The notes under the pieces are model-generated. The model searched no databases. It was not told where the DNA came from and saw only the letters and a program-made list of their open reading frames with translations. From Pseudomonadota bacterium (GTDB lineage: Bacteria > Pseudomonadota > Alphaproteobacteria > Sphingomonadales > Sphingomonadaceae): DNA of 21,454 nt. Of this stretch, positions 1-7,607 are shown one piece after another. Both the position numbers and the translations under genes were made by a program. The stretch lies in contig JARXKR010000015.1 in NCBI GenBank assembly GCA_030271565.1, forward strand, positions 1 through 21,454, read 5' to 3'. How positions within the stretch are numbered: position 1 is the first letter of the stretch; every line of letters begins with the position of its first letter.

Positions 1-1385
1 ACGCGATGTTCGACGGGATGGCGCTGCTCGGCATCTGCGACAAGATCGTGCCGGGACTGGTGATCGGTGCGTTGCGCTTCGGGCATTTGCCGGCAATTTT
101 CATTCCCTCGGGGCCGATGCCATCGGGGCTCGCCAACCGCGAAAAGCAGAAGGTCCGCCAGCTTTACGCCGAGGGCAAGGCGACCCGCGCCGCCCTGCTG
201 ACAAGCGAAAGCGCCAGCTATCACAGCCCCGGCACCTGCACCTTTTACGGCACCGCCAATTCGAACCAGATGATGCTCGAACTGATGGGGTTGCATATGC
301 CCGCAGCCTCGTTCGTGCCGCCCAATACTCCGCTGCGCTCCGCGCTGACCCGGGCTGCAGTGCACCGGCTCGCCAGAATCGGCCGCGAGGGCAATGATTA
401 CCGCCCGATGGCGCGGGTGGTCGACGAAAAGGCGATCGTGAACGCTGCCGTAGGGCTCCTGTGCACTGGCGGATCGACCAACCATGCGATCCACCTGCCC
501 GCGATGGCGCGCGCCGCCGGGATCAAGCTCGATTGGCAGGATCTGGATGAACTGTCCGCCGCAGTACCGCTGCTGGCGCGGGTCTATCCCAACGGCGCCG
601 GTGACGTGAACCACTTCCACGCGGCCGGCGGGATCTCGTTCGTGGTGCGCGAATTGCTGGATGCGGGTCTCGCTCATGGCGATGTTTTGACGATCTCAGA
701 CGGCGGCATGGCGGACTATGCGACCGAGCCGGTCTTAGAAGATGGCACCCTCACGTGGCAGCCCGCCCCGCAAGCAAGCGGTGACGACGCGATGCTGCGC
801 CCGGTGGAGCGCGCGTTCATGCCCGACGGCGGGATGCGGCTGGTCAAGGGCAACCTTGGCCGCGCGACGTTCAAGACAAGCGCGGTCGATGCCGAGCGCT
901 GGACCATCGAGGCACCGTGCCGGGTGTTCACCACGCAGGACGAAGTCCAGGCCGCGTTCAAGGCGGGTGAATTGGACCGCGACGTGATCGTGGTGGTGCG
1001 CTTTCAAGGCCCGCGCGCCAACGGCATGCCCGAACTGCACAAGCTGACCCCGCCGCTGGGGGTGCTGCAGGACAAGGGCTACAAAGTCGCGCTGGTTACC
1101 GACGGGCGCATGTCGGGCGCATCGGGCAAGGTCCCCGCCGCGATCCATGTCACCCCGGAGGCACTGGCCGGCGGCGCGCTCGCCTATGTGCAGGACGGCG
1201 ATGTGATCAAGCTGTGCGGCCACGACGGGCTGCTGCAGATCAAGGCCGACTTGTCCGACCGCACGCCTGTCCCCGCACCCCGCGCCGAGATGGGCATGGG
1301 CCGCGAATTGTTTGCCCTGCTGCGCAACCACGCCGACGGCGCCGAGGAGGGCGCTTCGGCGATGCTGGCGGAGGCCGGGCTATGA
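1..1385 (+). CDS. edd: Phosphogluconate dehydratase (Edd), 5'-truncated by window edge
   Basis: 6-phosphogluconate dehydratase, the first dedicated Entner-Doudoroff enzyme, makes 2-keto-3-deoxy-6-phosphogluconate in the cytosol. It belongs to the IlvD/Edd iron-sulfur dehydratase family. About 460 residues are visible, whereas the family usually has about 600, so roughly the first 140 lie outside the window. The open frame runs to the window edge, and the first Met at base 6 is internal. Visible family marks are the GPMPSG loop, SPGTCTFYGTANSNQ with a cluster-ligand Cys, CTGGSTNHAIHLPA, and the C-terminal VTDGRMSGASGKVP signature. These separate it from IlvD mainly by overall resemblance to Edd and by context: glk and eda follow directly. 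The stop codon (1383-1385) overlaps the glk start in an ATGA junction, which indicates translational coupling. Identity is secure; the N-terminal cluster Cys cannot be checked here. Confidence 0.95.
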   Translation, partial: AMFDGMALLGICDKIVPGLVIGALRFGHLPAIFIPSGPMPSGLANREKQKVRQLYAEGKATRAALLTSESASYHSPGTCTFYGTANSNQMMLELMGLHMPAASFVPPNTPLRSALTRAAVHRLARIGREGNDYRPMARVVDEKAIVNAAVGLLCTGGSTNHAIHLPAMARAAGIKLDWQDLDELSAAVPLLARVYPNGAGDVNHFHAAGGISFVVRELLDAGLAHGDVLTISDGGMADYATEPVLEDGTLTWQPAPQASGDDAMLRPVERAFMPDGGMRLVKGNLGRATFKTSAVDAERWTIEAPCRVFTTQDEVQAAFKAGELDRDVIVVVRFQGPRANGMPELHKLTPPLGVLQDKGYKVALVTDGRMSGASGKVPAAIHVTPEALAGGALAYVQDGDVIKLCGHDGLLQIKADLSDRTPVPAPRAEMGMGRELFALLRNHADGAEEGASAMLAEAGL

Positions 1386-2359
1386 CTACCTCGATTGTCA
1401 CCGTCGATATCGGCGGCACCCACGCGCGCTTTGCCTTGGCCGAGATCGCCGCAGACGGCGCGATTACGCTGGGCGAACCCGCGACGCTCCACACCAAGGA
1501 CCATGCCAGCTTCCAGACCGCGTGGGAGCATTTTGCCGAACTGCAGGGCGGCACGCTTCCCGATGCCGTCGCCATCGCCATCGCCGGGCCGGTCGGCGGC
1601 GAGATCATTCGCTTCACCAACAACCCGTGGGTGATCCGCCCCGCGCTGATCCCCGAAAAGCTGGGCGCATCGCGCTACACCGTGATCAACGATTTCGGCG
1701 CGGTGGGGCATGCGGTGGCCCGTGCCGGAGCGGACTTCTTCGTCCATCTGGCCGGGCCAGACAAACCACTGCCGGCCAGCGGTACCTTGTCGGTGCTGGG
1801 ACCGGGCACCGGCATGGGCGTGGCGCATGTCTGGCGTGACGGTACGGGCGATTACCGCGTGCAGGCGACAGAAGGCGGGCACATCGACTTTGCACCGGTG
1901 GACTCTATCGAAGATGCGATCCTCGCCCGGCTGCGCCAGCGCTATCGCCGGGTCTCGGCCGAGCGCGTGGTTTCGGGCCCGGGGCTGGTCGATATCTACG
2001 AAGCCTTGGCGGGCATGGAAGGCCGCGCGATCCAGCAGGTCGACGACTGGACACTGTGGGGCCTCGGCACCAGCGGGGAAGACAGTCTGGCCGCCGCCGC
2101 GGTCGACCGGTTCTGCCTGGCACTGGGCTCGTTTGCGGGCGACATCGCGCTGGCGCAGGGCGCGTCGGGCGTGGTCATCGCCGGCGGGCTCGGCCTGCGC
2201 ATCCGCGATACCCTGCTGCAATCGGGGTTTGCCAACCGTTTCAAAGCCAAAGGGCGGTTCGAGGGCTTGATGGCCGCATTGCCGGTCAAGCTGATCACCC
2301 ATCCCCAACCCGGCCTGTTCGGCGCTGCGGCCGCGTTCGCCAAGGAGCATCTGTCGTGA
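1382..2359 (+). CDS. glk: Glucokinase (Glk, hexokinase family of Pfam Glucokinase)
   Basis: ATP-dependent glucokinase of 325 residues phosphorylates glucose to glucose-6-phosphate, feeding the Entner-Doudoroff pathway in a cell without a visible sugar PTS. The N-terminal phosphate loop is VDIGGTHARFALAE (about residues 8-22). INDFGAVGHAV carries the likely catalytic Asp104. LGPGTGMGVAHV is the second glycine-rich segment, and EGGHIDFAP is the Glu/His motif typical of bacterial Glk. Near the C-terminus GVVIAGGLGLR closes the ATP site. The start at 1382 is chosen because the ATG overlaps the edd stop and places the phosphate loop a few residues in. The open frame extends further upstream only as antisense-free read-through inside edd. 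The stop overlaps the GTG start of eda. Confidence 0.95.
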   Translation: MTTSIVTVDIGGTHARFALAEIAADGAITLGEPATLHTKDHASFQTAWEHFAELQGGTLPDAVAIAIAGPVGGEIIRFTNNPWVIRPALIPEKLGASRYTVINDFGAVGHAVARAGADFFVHLAGPDKPLPASGTLSVLGPGTGMGVAHVWRDGTGDYRVQATEGGHIDFAPVDSIEDAILARLRQRYRRVSAERVVSGPGLVDIYEALAGMEGRAIQQVDDWTLWGLGTSGEDSLAAAAVDRFCLALGSFAGDIALAQGASGVVIAGGLGLRIRDTLLQSGFANRFKAKGRFEGLMAALPVKLITHPQPGLFGAAAAFAKEHLS

Positions 2360-2970
2360 CACGGATCGAGGAAATCATGCGCATGGCTCCAGTCATCCCG
2401 GTGCTGGTGATCGAAGATGCCGCGCATGCGGTACCGATTGCTCGTGCGCTGGTTGCAGGCGGCTTACCGGTGCTTGAGGTCACCCTGCGCACTGCCAGCG
2501 CACTCGAAGTGATCCGCGAGATGAAGCAGGTCCCCGGCGCGATTGTCGGCGCGGGGACGGTGCTCAACGAACACGCGCTCGACGATGCGCTTGAGGCGGG
2601 GAGCGAATTCATCGTCTCGCCCGGGCTAACGGACAGCCTCGCCAAGGCGGCGATTGCGGGCAAAGTGCCGTTCCTGCCGGGGGTGGCGACCGCAGCCGAT
2701 ATCATGCGCGGGCTCGACCTCGGGCTTGACCGGTTCAAGTTCTTCCCGGCCGAAGCCAACGGCGGGATTCCGGCCTTGAAAGCCATCGCTGCGCCGTTCG
2801 GCATGGCGCGGTTCTGTCCCACCGGCGGGATCACGCAGGCGAGCGCGCCCGACTGGCTGGCGCTTGAAGCAGTGCTGTGCTGCGGCGGATCGTGGCTGGT
2901 CGGAAAAGGCCCGCCCGATGTCGCCGCAATCGAAGCAGCGGCGCGGGCAGCGCGTGCGCTGGCCGGATGA
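2356..2970 (+). CDS. eda: 2-dehydro-3-deoxyphosphogluconate aldolase (KDPG aldolase)
   Basis: Class I aldolase of 204 residues splits KDPG into pyruvate and glyceraldehyde-3-phosphate, completing the Entner-Doudoroff pathway. Motifs in order are VLEVTLRT with the catalytic Glu (about residue 41), VGAGTVL, SPGLT, FLPGVATAAD and FKFFPAE with the Schiff-base lysine (about residue 128), then CPTGGIT for phosphate binding. The GTG start at 2356 is chosen because it overlaps the glk stop (GTGA) and gives the expected length. An in-frame ATG at 2377 is the alternative and would remove seven residues. The stop overlaps the start of the next gene in ATGA. It is third in the edd-glk-eda-ppc operon. Confidence 0.95.
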   Translation: MTRIEEIMRMAPVIPVLVIEDAAHAVPIARALVAGGLPVLEVTLRTASALEVIREMKQVPGAIVGAGTVLNEHALDDALEAGSEFIVSPGLTDSLAKAAIAGKVPFLPGVATAADIMRGLDLGLDRFKFFPAEANGGIPALKAIAAPFGMARFCPTGGITQASAPDWLALEAVLCCGGSWLVGKGPPDVAAIEAAARAARALAG

Positions 2971-5741
2971 GCCTGCTCGGCCAGCTTGATGCGCGGCTCA
3001 ACGAGCTGCACGTCCGTACCGCAGAAACGCCGCTGTTCAATCCGGTGTTCCAGCTCAGTCTTGAACTGTCGCGGCGGATTGAGAGCGGCGACCTGCCGCT
3101 CAGCGAAATCGCCAACCTGGTGGCCGAGCTCGAATGCGAAGGCTTGCTGGCGCGCGCGGCGCGGCTCGAACATCTGGTTGCGCCGCTCGATCCGGCGGAC
3201 AATCGTGCACGCATTGCCGCGCTGGCCGATGCTCCCGATTTTGCCGGCTTTGCTGCCAAAGTACGCCATCCGCTGGTCCACGTGGTATTTACCGCGCACC
3301 CGACGTTCCTGCTCACCCGCCGCCAAAGCGAAGCCGTGGCAGCTGCAGCATCCAGCGGTGCGATCAATGCCGGGACCGCCTGCGTCGCGCCGCATGCCCG
3401 CGACACGATCACCCTCGATCGCGAACACGCCGATGCGATGGCCGCGATCACCCGCGCGCAAACCGCGCGCGATGTGATCAACCGGCAACTGCTGGGCGAA
3501 GCGCGGCGGCGCTGGCCCGACCAATGGCGCAGCCTCGATCCGCTGCCGCTGCGCTTTGCCTCGTGGGTCGGCTATGACATGGATGGCCGCACTGACATTT
3601 CGTGGGCAACCTCGCTGCGTTACCGGCTGGCTGAGAAGGCCGAACGGCTGGCGAGCTATGCTACAATGTTGGAGCACGATGCGCCGGAAATTTCAATCCG
3701 GTTGCACGCCGCGAGCGACTTTGCCGCGTTGCAGGCAAACTGCCTCGCCGCGCTCGACCTCGCCGATCCGGCCGCGCTGTCGGCAGTTGCCAACGGCCTG
3801 ACCAAGGACCATCCGGACAAGCTGACCAGCCTTTCTGCCGTAATCACCGAGCTCGAAAGCAAGGCCGCGCACGCCGACGACGCCACCGCCGAGACCCTGC
3901 TCGTCGCCGCCGCCGCGATGCGTGCCGATGGCCTCGGGATGGGCTGGATCCATTTCCGGGTGAACAGCTCGCAGTTGCAGAACGCGATCCGCCGCCGGAT
4001 CGATCCCACCGGCAAGCTCGATCTCGCGAGCCAAGCCGCCTTGGTGCGGATGCGCGAGCTGCTCGCCGCAGTAACGCCGCTGCGCGCCAATTTTGCCGCG
4101 CTGGCGATCGAGAACTCGACCGCCGTGCGGCAGTTTATCGCGATGGCGCAGATCCTTCACCACGTCGATTCGGGCAGCCCGATCCGCATGCTGGTCGCCG
4201 AATGCGAACAGCCCTCGACCGTACTCGCCGCGTTGTACTTCGCCCGGCTGTTCGGGATCGCCGACAAAGTCGACGTCTCACCCTTGTTCGAGACCGAAAG
4301 CGCGCTCGAACACGGCGGCCGGTTCCTCGATGCCCTGCTCGCCGAGGACGCCTACCGCGATTACGCGCGCCAGCGCGGCCGGGTGGCGATCCAGACCGGG
4401 TTTTCCGACGCCGGGCGCTTCGTTGGGCAAATCCCTGCGGCGCTGGCGATCGAGCGGTTGCAGGGCCGGCTCAGCGAAGCGATGGTTGCCAACGGCCTGA
4501 CCGATGTGGCAGCCGTGGTGTTCAACACCCACGGCGAAAGCATGGGGCGCGGCGCGCATCCTTCGAGCTTTGCCGACCGCGTGGCCTGGCCGCTTTCACC
4601 CTGGGCGCGGCGGCGGTTTGTGCGCGCCGGAATACAGCTTGAGCCCGAAGTCAGCTTCCAGGGCGGCGATGGTTACCTGTTCTTCGGCACCCCCGAACTG
4701 GCGCTCGCCACGCTGACCCGCTTTGCCGAGGCCAGCCCGGCCAGCACCGCTGCCGATGCGCCACCCGATCTCTTCTATCGCCGCACCGACCTCAGTCTCG
4801 ATTTCTACCGCGCGATCCGGCGAATCCAGCAGGATTACCTCCACAGCCGGACCTATTCGCGGGCGGTAACTGCCTTTGGCCTGGGCCTGCTCAACGACAC
4901 CGGCAGCCGCAAAAGCCGCCGCCAGTCCGACCTCGCCGCCGACCGCGAGATGAGCCTGCGCCAGATCCGCGCGATCCCGCACAATGCGGTGCTCCAGCAG
5001 CTGGGCTATCCGGTCAACGTGATCGCCGGGTTCGGCACCGCGGCGGAAGGCAATTACGAGGCGCTGGCCGACCTGCTCAAGACCAGCGAACGCGGACGGC
5101 AGCTGGTCCGGCTCGTCCGCGCCGCCAATGCGCTCGCCAGCATCAAGACGGTCGCGGCGTTCGGCGAGCTATTCAATTCGGCCTATTGGGCCAGCCGCCC
5201 CTATCGCGGTGACGAAACCGGAGTTTCTGACAGCTCCCTCGCGCTCGCCGAATACCTGACCACCGATGACCGGACCGGCGTGTTTCGCCGGCTCGCCTCG
5301 CGGCTGCGGGTGGATGCGCTCAAGCTGCACAGGCTGCTCGACCTGATCCCCGACGAGGCACCGCTCGAAGGGCGCGAGCATACCCGGCGCATGCTCGGGG
5401 TGCTGCAAGGGCTGCGGCTCGCGCTGTTCCAGCACATGTTCCTCAAAGCGGTGTCGGTCCCCGCGTTCAGCCGCGCCAACGATATCAGCCGCGAGGACGT
5501 GCTCGAGATGGTGTTCACGCTGCGGATCGACGAGGCGCTCGCGCAAATGCGCCGCGCCTTCCCGGTCAGCTTCCCGCAAATCAGCGATTTCCAGGTCGAC
5601 GAGCCAAGCGACTATCCCGATGATGCGGCGGTCGGTTATGAGGCAATCCACCGCGATTTCATCGACCCGATTGCCGAAGCCCAGGGGCTGGCGCTGCGGA
5701 TCACCACCGCGATCGCCAACACCTTCGGCGCACATGGCTGA
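2967..5741 (+). CDS. Phosphoenolpyruvate carboxylase family protein, divergent active site
   Basis: Protein of 924 residues, the normal length for PEP carboxylase, which makes oxaloacetate from PEP and bicarbonate. Family marks are HVVFTAHPT with His111 (canonical TAHPTE), a GWIHFRVNSSQ segment matching LVRIDIRQES, SPLFETES, GFSD (Asp481), MGRG (Arg528), GSRKSRR and LRQIRAIP (Arg668). Several catalytic positions differ from the E. coli enzyme as I recall it. The SAKDAG stretch after GYSD reads AGRFVG here. The glycine loop HGRGGSIGRG becomes HGESMGRG, two residues shorter and without the first Arg. The invariant C-terminal RNTG becomes ANTFGAHG. No clear MVFAK lysine is seen. Start 2967 overlaps the eda stop. 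It may still be an active carboxylase in sphingomonads, or a relative with altered chemistry or regulation; sequence alone cannot decide. Family assignment is good, activity uncertain. Confidence 0.82.
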   Translation: MSLLGQLDARLNELHVRTAETPLFNPVFQLSLELSRRIESGDLPLSEIANLVAELECEGLLARAARLEHLVAPLDPADNRARIAALADAPDFAGFAAKVRHPLVHVVFTAHPTFLLTRRQSEAVAAAASSGAINAGTACVAPHARDTITLDREHADAMAAITRAQTARDVINRQLLGEARRRWPDQWRSLDPLPLRFASWVGYDMDGRTDISWATSLRYRLAEKAERLASYATMLEHDAPEISIRLHAASDFAALQANCLAALDLADPAALSAVANGLTKDHPDKLTSLSAVITELESKAAHADDATAETLLVAAAAMRADGLGMGWIHFRVNSSQLQNAIRRRIDPTGKLDLASQAALVRMRELLAAVTPLRANFAALAIENSTAVRQFIAMAQILHHVDSGSPIRMLVAECEQPSTVLAALYFARLFGIADKVDVSPLFETESALEHGGRFLDALLAEDAYRDYARQRGRVAIQTGFSDAGRFVGQIPAALAIERLQGRLSEAMVANGLTDVAAVVFNTHGESMGRGAHPSSFADRVAWPLSPWARRRFVRAGIQLEPEVSFQGGDGYLFFGTPELALATLTRFAEASPASTAADAPPDLFYRRTDLSLDFYRAIRRIQQDYLHSRTYSRAVTAFGLGLLNDTGSRKSRRQSDLAADREMSLRQIRAIPHNAVLQQLGYPVNVIAGFGTAAEGNYEALADLLKTSERGRQLVRLVRAANALASIKTVAAFGELFNSAYWASRPYRGDETGVSDSSLALAEYLTTDDRTGVFRRLASRLRVDALKLHRLLDLIPDEAPLEGREHTRRMLGVLQGLRLALFQHMFLKAVSVPAFSRANDISREDVLEMVFTLRIDEALAQMRRAFPVSFPQISDFQVDEPSDYPDDAAVGYEAIHRDFIDPIAEAQGLALRITTAIANTFGAHG

Positions 5742-5839
5742 GCGGCGCTCGCGTTAACTTTTGCGGGTTAGCCAGTCCCGCAGCGAAACGAGGCTACGGC
5801 GGGGCTGGATTTTTCCGACCGATTGCGCAAAACCGGCGC

Positions 5840-6484
5840 ATGAAGTTCAATCCGCTCTATGCAGTGATCGGTGTACTCGTGCTGGGTGTGGTCATGCTCG
5901 GTACGGTGTTGCTGCGCCCGTTCGAGGACAACACGAAACTGGCTGGTCCTGCTTCGGCCCCGGCGCAGTTGGCCCATACCGACCCCGCCAAACCCGCTAC
6001 TGCGCCAGCCGCGCCTAAGGACGAGAAATTCGTCATCAAGCGGATCCTGCCGATCACCGGTCCGATCAAATACGGCGAGTGGCACTGGGACGAAAAGGAC
6101 GTGCCGCCGGGGCCGCTGGTGATCACGGTCGATCTCGACGCGCGGGTGCTCTCGGTGTTCCGCGGCGGCTATGAAATCGGTGCGACTGCGGTGCTGCTCG
6201 GGTTCGGCGAAACCCCGACCCCATTGGGCGTGTTCCCGGTCAAGTGGAAGGACGCCGATCACCATTCATCAACCTATGACAACGCGCCGATGCCGTTCAC
6301 CATGAACCTCACCCCCGACGGGGTTTCAGTCCACGGCACCACGGTCGAGAAGGGCTACGCCAGCCACGGTTGCATTGGCGTCCCGAACGATTTTGCGCGC
6401 AAGATCTTCGCGATTACGCCGGTCGGGACCAAGGTCTACATCACGCGGGGGAAGATGGCGAAGCCGGGTGACAGTTTGATCTAA
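5840..6484 (+). CDS. L,D-transpeptidase (YkuD domain), membrane-anchored
   Basis: Protein of 214 residues with an uncleaved-looking N-terminal hydrophobic segment (about residues 6-26), then a Pro/Ala-rich linker (about 33-56) and a YkuD catalytic domain from about residue 92. The domain begins ITVDLDARVLSVFR and ends in the active-site block VHGT (His165) and SHGC (Cys178, the nucleophile), so it should make or modify 3-3 peptidoglycan crosslinks or attach proteins to the wall in the periplasm. The residue two after the catalytic Cys is Gly (SHGCIGVPN) where most relatives have Arg (SHGCIRL). The gene is monocistronic: 98 bp separate it from the PEP carboxylase-like gene and a repeat follows 10 bp after its stop. 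Confidence 0.88.
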   Translation: MKFNPLYAVIGVLVLGVVMLGTVLLRPFEDNTKLAGPASAPAQLAHTDPAKPATAPAAPKDEKFVIKRILPITGPIKYGEWHWDEKDVPPGPLVITVDLDARVLSVFRGGYEIGATAVLLGFGETPTPLGVFPVKWKDADHHSSTYDNAPMPFTMNLTPDGVSVHGTTVEKGYASHGCIGVPNDFARKIFAITPVGTKVYITRGKMAKPGDSLI

Positions 6485-6493
6485 TTTGATCTG

Positions 6494-6640
6494 GTCCTCT
6501 CCATTTTCACGTAGTGCAAATGGGGAGGTGGCAGCGCGTAGCGCTGACGGAGGGGTATCGACGCTGGCCCAGATACCCCTCCGTCACGCCTTCGGCGCGC
6601 CACCTCCCCATTTGTGCCATTCGGCAAAAATGGAGAGGAC
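6494..6640. repeat. Nested inverted repeat element, copy 1 (147 bp)
   Basis: Three nested perfect inverted repeats: outer 6494-6507 with 6627-6640 (14 bp), middle 6517-6532 with 6599-6614 (16 bp), inner 6545-6559 with 6572-6586 (15 bp). Between the arms sit small hairpins with three-base loops: CAC-GTA-GTG at 6508-6516, CAGCGC-GTA-GCGCTG at 6532-6546 and CGCC-TTC-GGCG at 6587-6597. The element lies between the convergent L,D-transpeptidase and dienoyl-CoA reductase-like genes, so it could terminate transcription from both sides. It ends 4 bp before the stop codon of the minus-strand gene. A second copy is at 7455-7603. No protein is encoded. Confidence 0.95.
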
Positions 6641-6644
6641 CTGA

Positions 6645-7439
6645 TTACGCCAACCCCCGCTCCACCTTCCGCTGCGTGGCGTCACCCAGCTGACTACCCC
6701 CATCGATATCGAGGATCGTCCCGGTGATATACTTCGCCGCGTCCGAGCAGAGGAACACCGCGCCCTCGGCAATCTCGTCGATGTAGCCCCAGCGCTTCAT
6801 CGCGATACGTTCGAAATGGAGCGTCTTGGTCGCGGGATCGGGCGCCAGCCGCGCCATTCCTTCGGTGCCTTCGATCGGGCCGGGCGAGATGCCGTTGACC
6901 CGCACATCGCCGCCCCACTCGAGCGCAAGCACGCGCACCAGCTGGTTGATCCCGGCCTTGGCGGCGCAGGCGTGCGCCTGCAATTGCATCGGGTTGACCG
7001 CCTGGCCTGCGGTAATCGCAATCAACGAAGCGCCCGGCACGCTGAGCAGATCGTGGCACGCGCGGAACACGTTGAAGGTGCCGAGCAGGTCGATATCGAC
7101 CACCGTCTTGAACGCATTGGCCGACATCCCCAGCACCGGTGCAAGAAAGTTGCCCGCCGCGCCCGATACGACAATGTCGAGCGGCCCGAACTGATCACGA
7201 GTCTGCTCCAGTGCGCCGCGGATCGCACCGAAATCGCGCACGTCGGCGCTGAAGCCCAATGCGTCGTAGCCGATTTCATTCGCAGCATTGCCCGCTTTTA
7301 CGGGATTGCGCCCGCACACTGCCACCTTGGCGCCCAGCTCGGCCATGCGCTTGGCGATGCCCAGGTTGATGCCGCTGGTCCCGCCCGCGATGAAGGCCAC
7401 TTTGCCTTCGAGCAGGTTGTCGCGAAATGGTGAGGTCAT
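6645..7439 (-). CDS. SDR oxidoreductase, 2,4-dienoyl-CoA reductase-like
   Basis: Short-chain dehydrogenase of 264 residues. The nucleotide-binding motif is FIAGGTSGINLGIA near the N-terminus, followed by SADVRD, SGAAGNFLAP and SPGPIEGTEGMARL. In place of the usual YxxxK catalytic pair it has HACAAK: the Lys is kept and the Tyr position is Ala. That pattern, plus GAAGNFLAP and GPIEGTEG, matches the DECR-type 2,4-dienoyl-CoA reductases, which reduce dienoyl-CoA intermediates of unsaturated fatty acid oxidation with NADPH. The start at 7439 is preceded by AAAGGA about 6 bases upstream. A longer frame to 7478 begins inside the repeat and is not favoured. Substrate is inferred from family resemblance only. 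Repeat copy 1 lies just 3' and copy 2 just 5' of this gene. Confidence 0.88.
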   Translation of the reverse strand: MTSPFRDNLLEGKVAFIAGGTSGINLGIAKRMAELGAKVAVCGRNPVKAGNAANEIGYDALGFSADVRDFGAIRGALEQTRDQFGPLDIVVSGAAGNFLAPVLGMSANAFKTVVDIDLLGTFNVFRACHDLLSVPGASLIAITAGQAVNPMQLQAHACAAKAGINQLVRVLALEWGGDVRVNGISPGPIEGTEGMARLAPDPATKTLHFERIAMKRWGYIDEIAEGAVFLCSDAAKYITGTILDIDGGSQLGDATQRKVERGLA

Positions 7440-7454
7440 GTCGATCCTTTCTAG

Positions 7455-7603
7455 GTCCTCTCCATTTTGCGAAGCCAAATGGGGAGGTGGCAGTTCCGAA
7501 GGAACTGACGGAGGGGTAAAGGCGTCAGGGCAGAAACCCCTCCGTCATTTGCTGCGCAAATGCCACCTCCCCATTTGTGCCATTCGGCAAAAATGGAGAG
7601 GAT
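7455..7603. repeat. Nested inverted repeat element, copy 2 (149 bp)
   Basis: Same architecture as 6494-6640: outer arms 7456-7468 with 7590-7602 (13 bp, plus a G-T pair), middle 7476-7492 with 7561-7577 (17 bp), inner 7506-7517 with 7536-7547 (12 bp). Side hairpins also have three-base loops: GC-GAA-GC at 7469-7475, CAGTTCC-GAA-GGAACTG at 7491-7507 and CATTTGC-TGC-GCAAATG at 7546-7562. These side hairpins differ in sequence from copy 1 but remain self-complementary. The right end is 4 bp from the stop of the HSD10-like gene, and the left end is about 15 bp upstream of the start of the dienoyl-CoA reductase-like gene, so the copy would sit in the transcript leader of that gene. Confidence 0.95.
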
Positions 7604-7607
7604 CTGG

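Noticed and set aside
2295..3677. 460-codon open frame on the - strand across eda and the PEPC-like gene
   Set aside because: Antisense to two well-supported genes with no recognisable motifs; long spurious frames are expected at this GC content.
5762..5782. TGCGGG ... CCCGCA stem after the PEPC-like gene as a terminator
   Set aside because: Six-base stem with a nine-base loop and no T-run directly after it; too weak to call.
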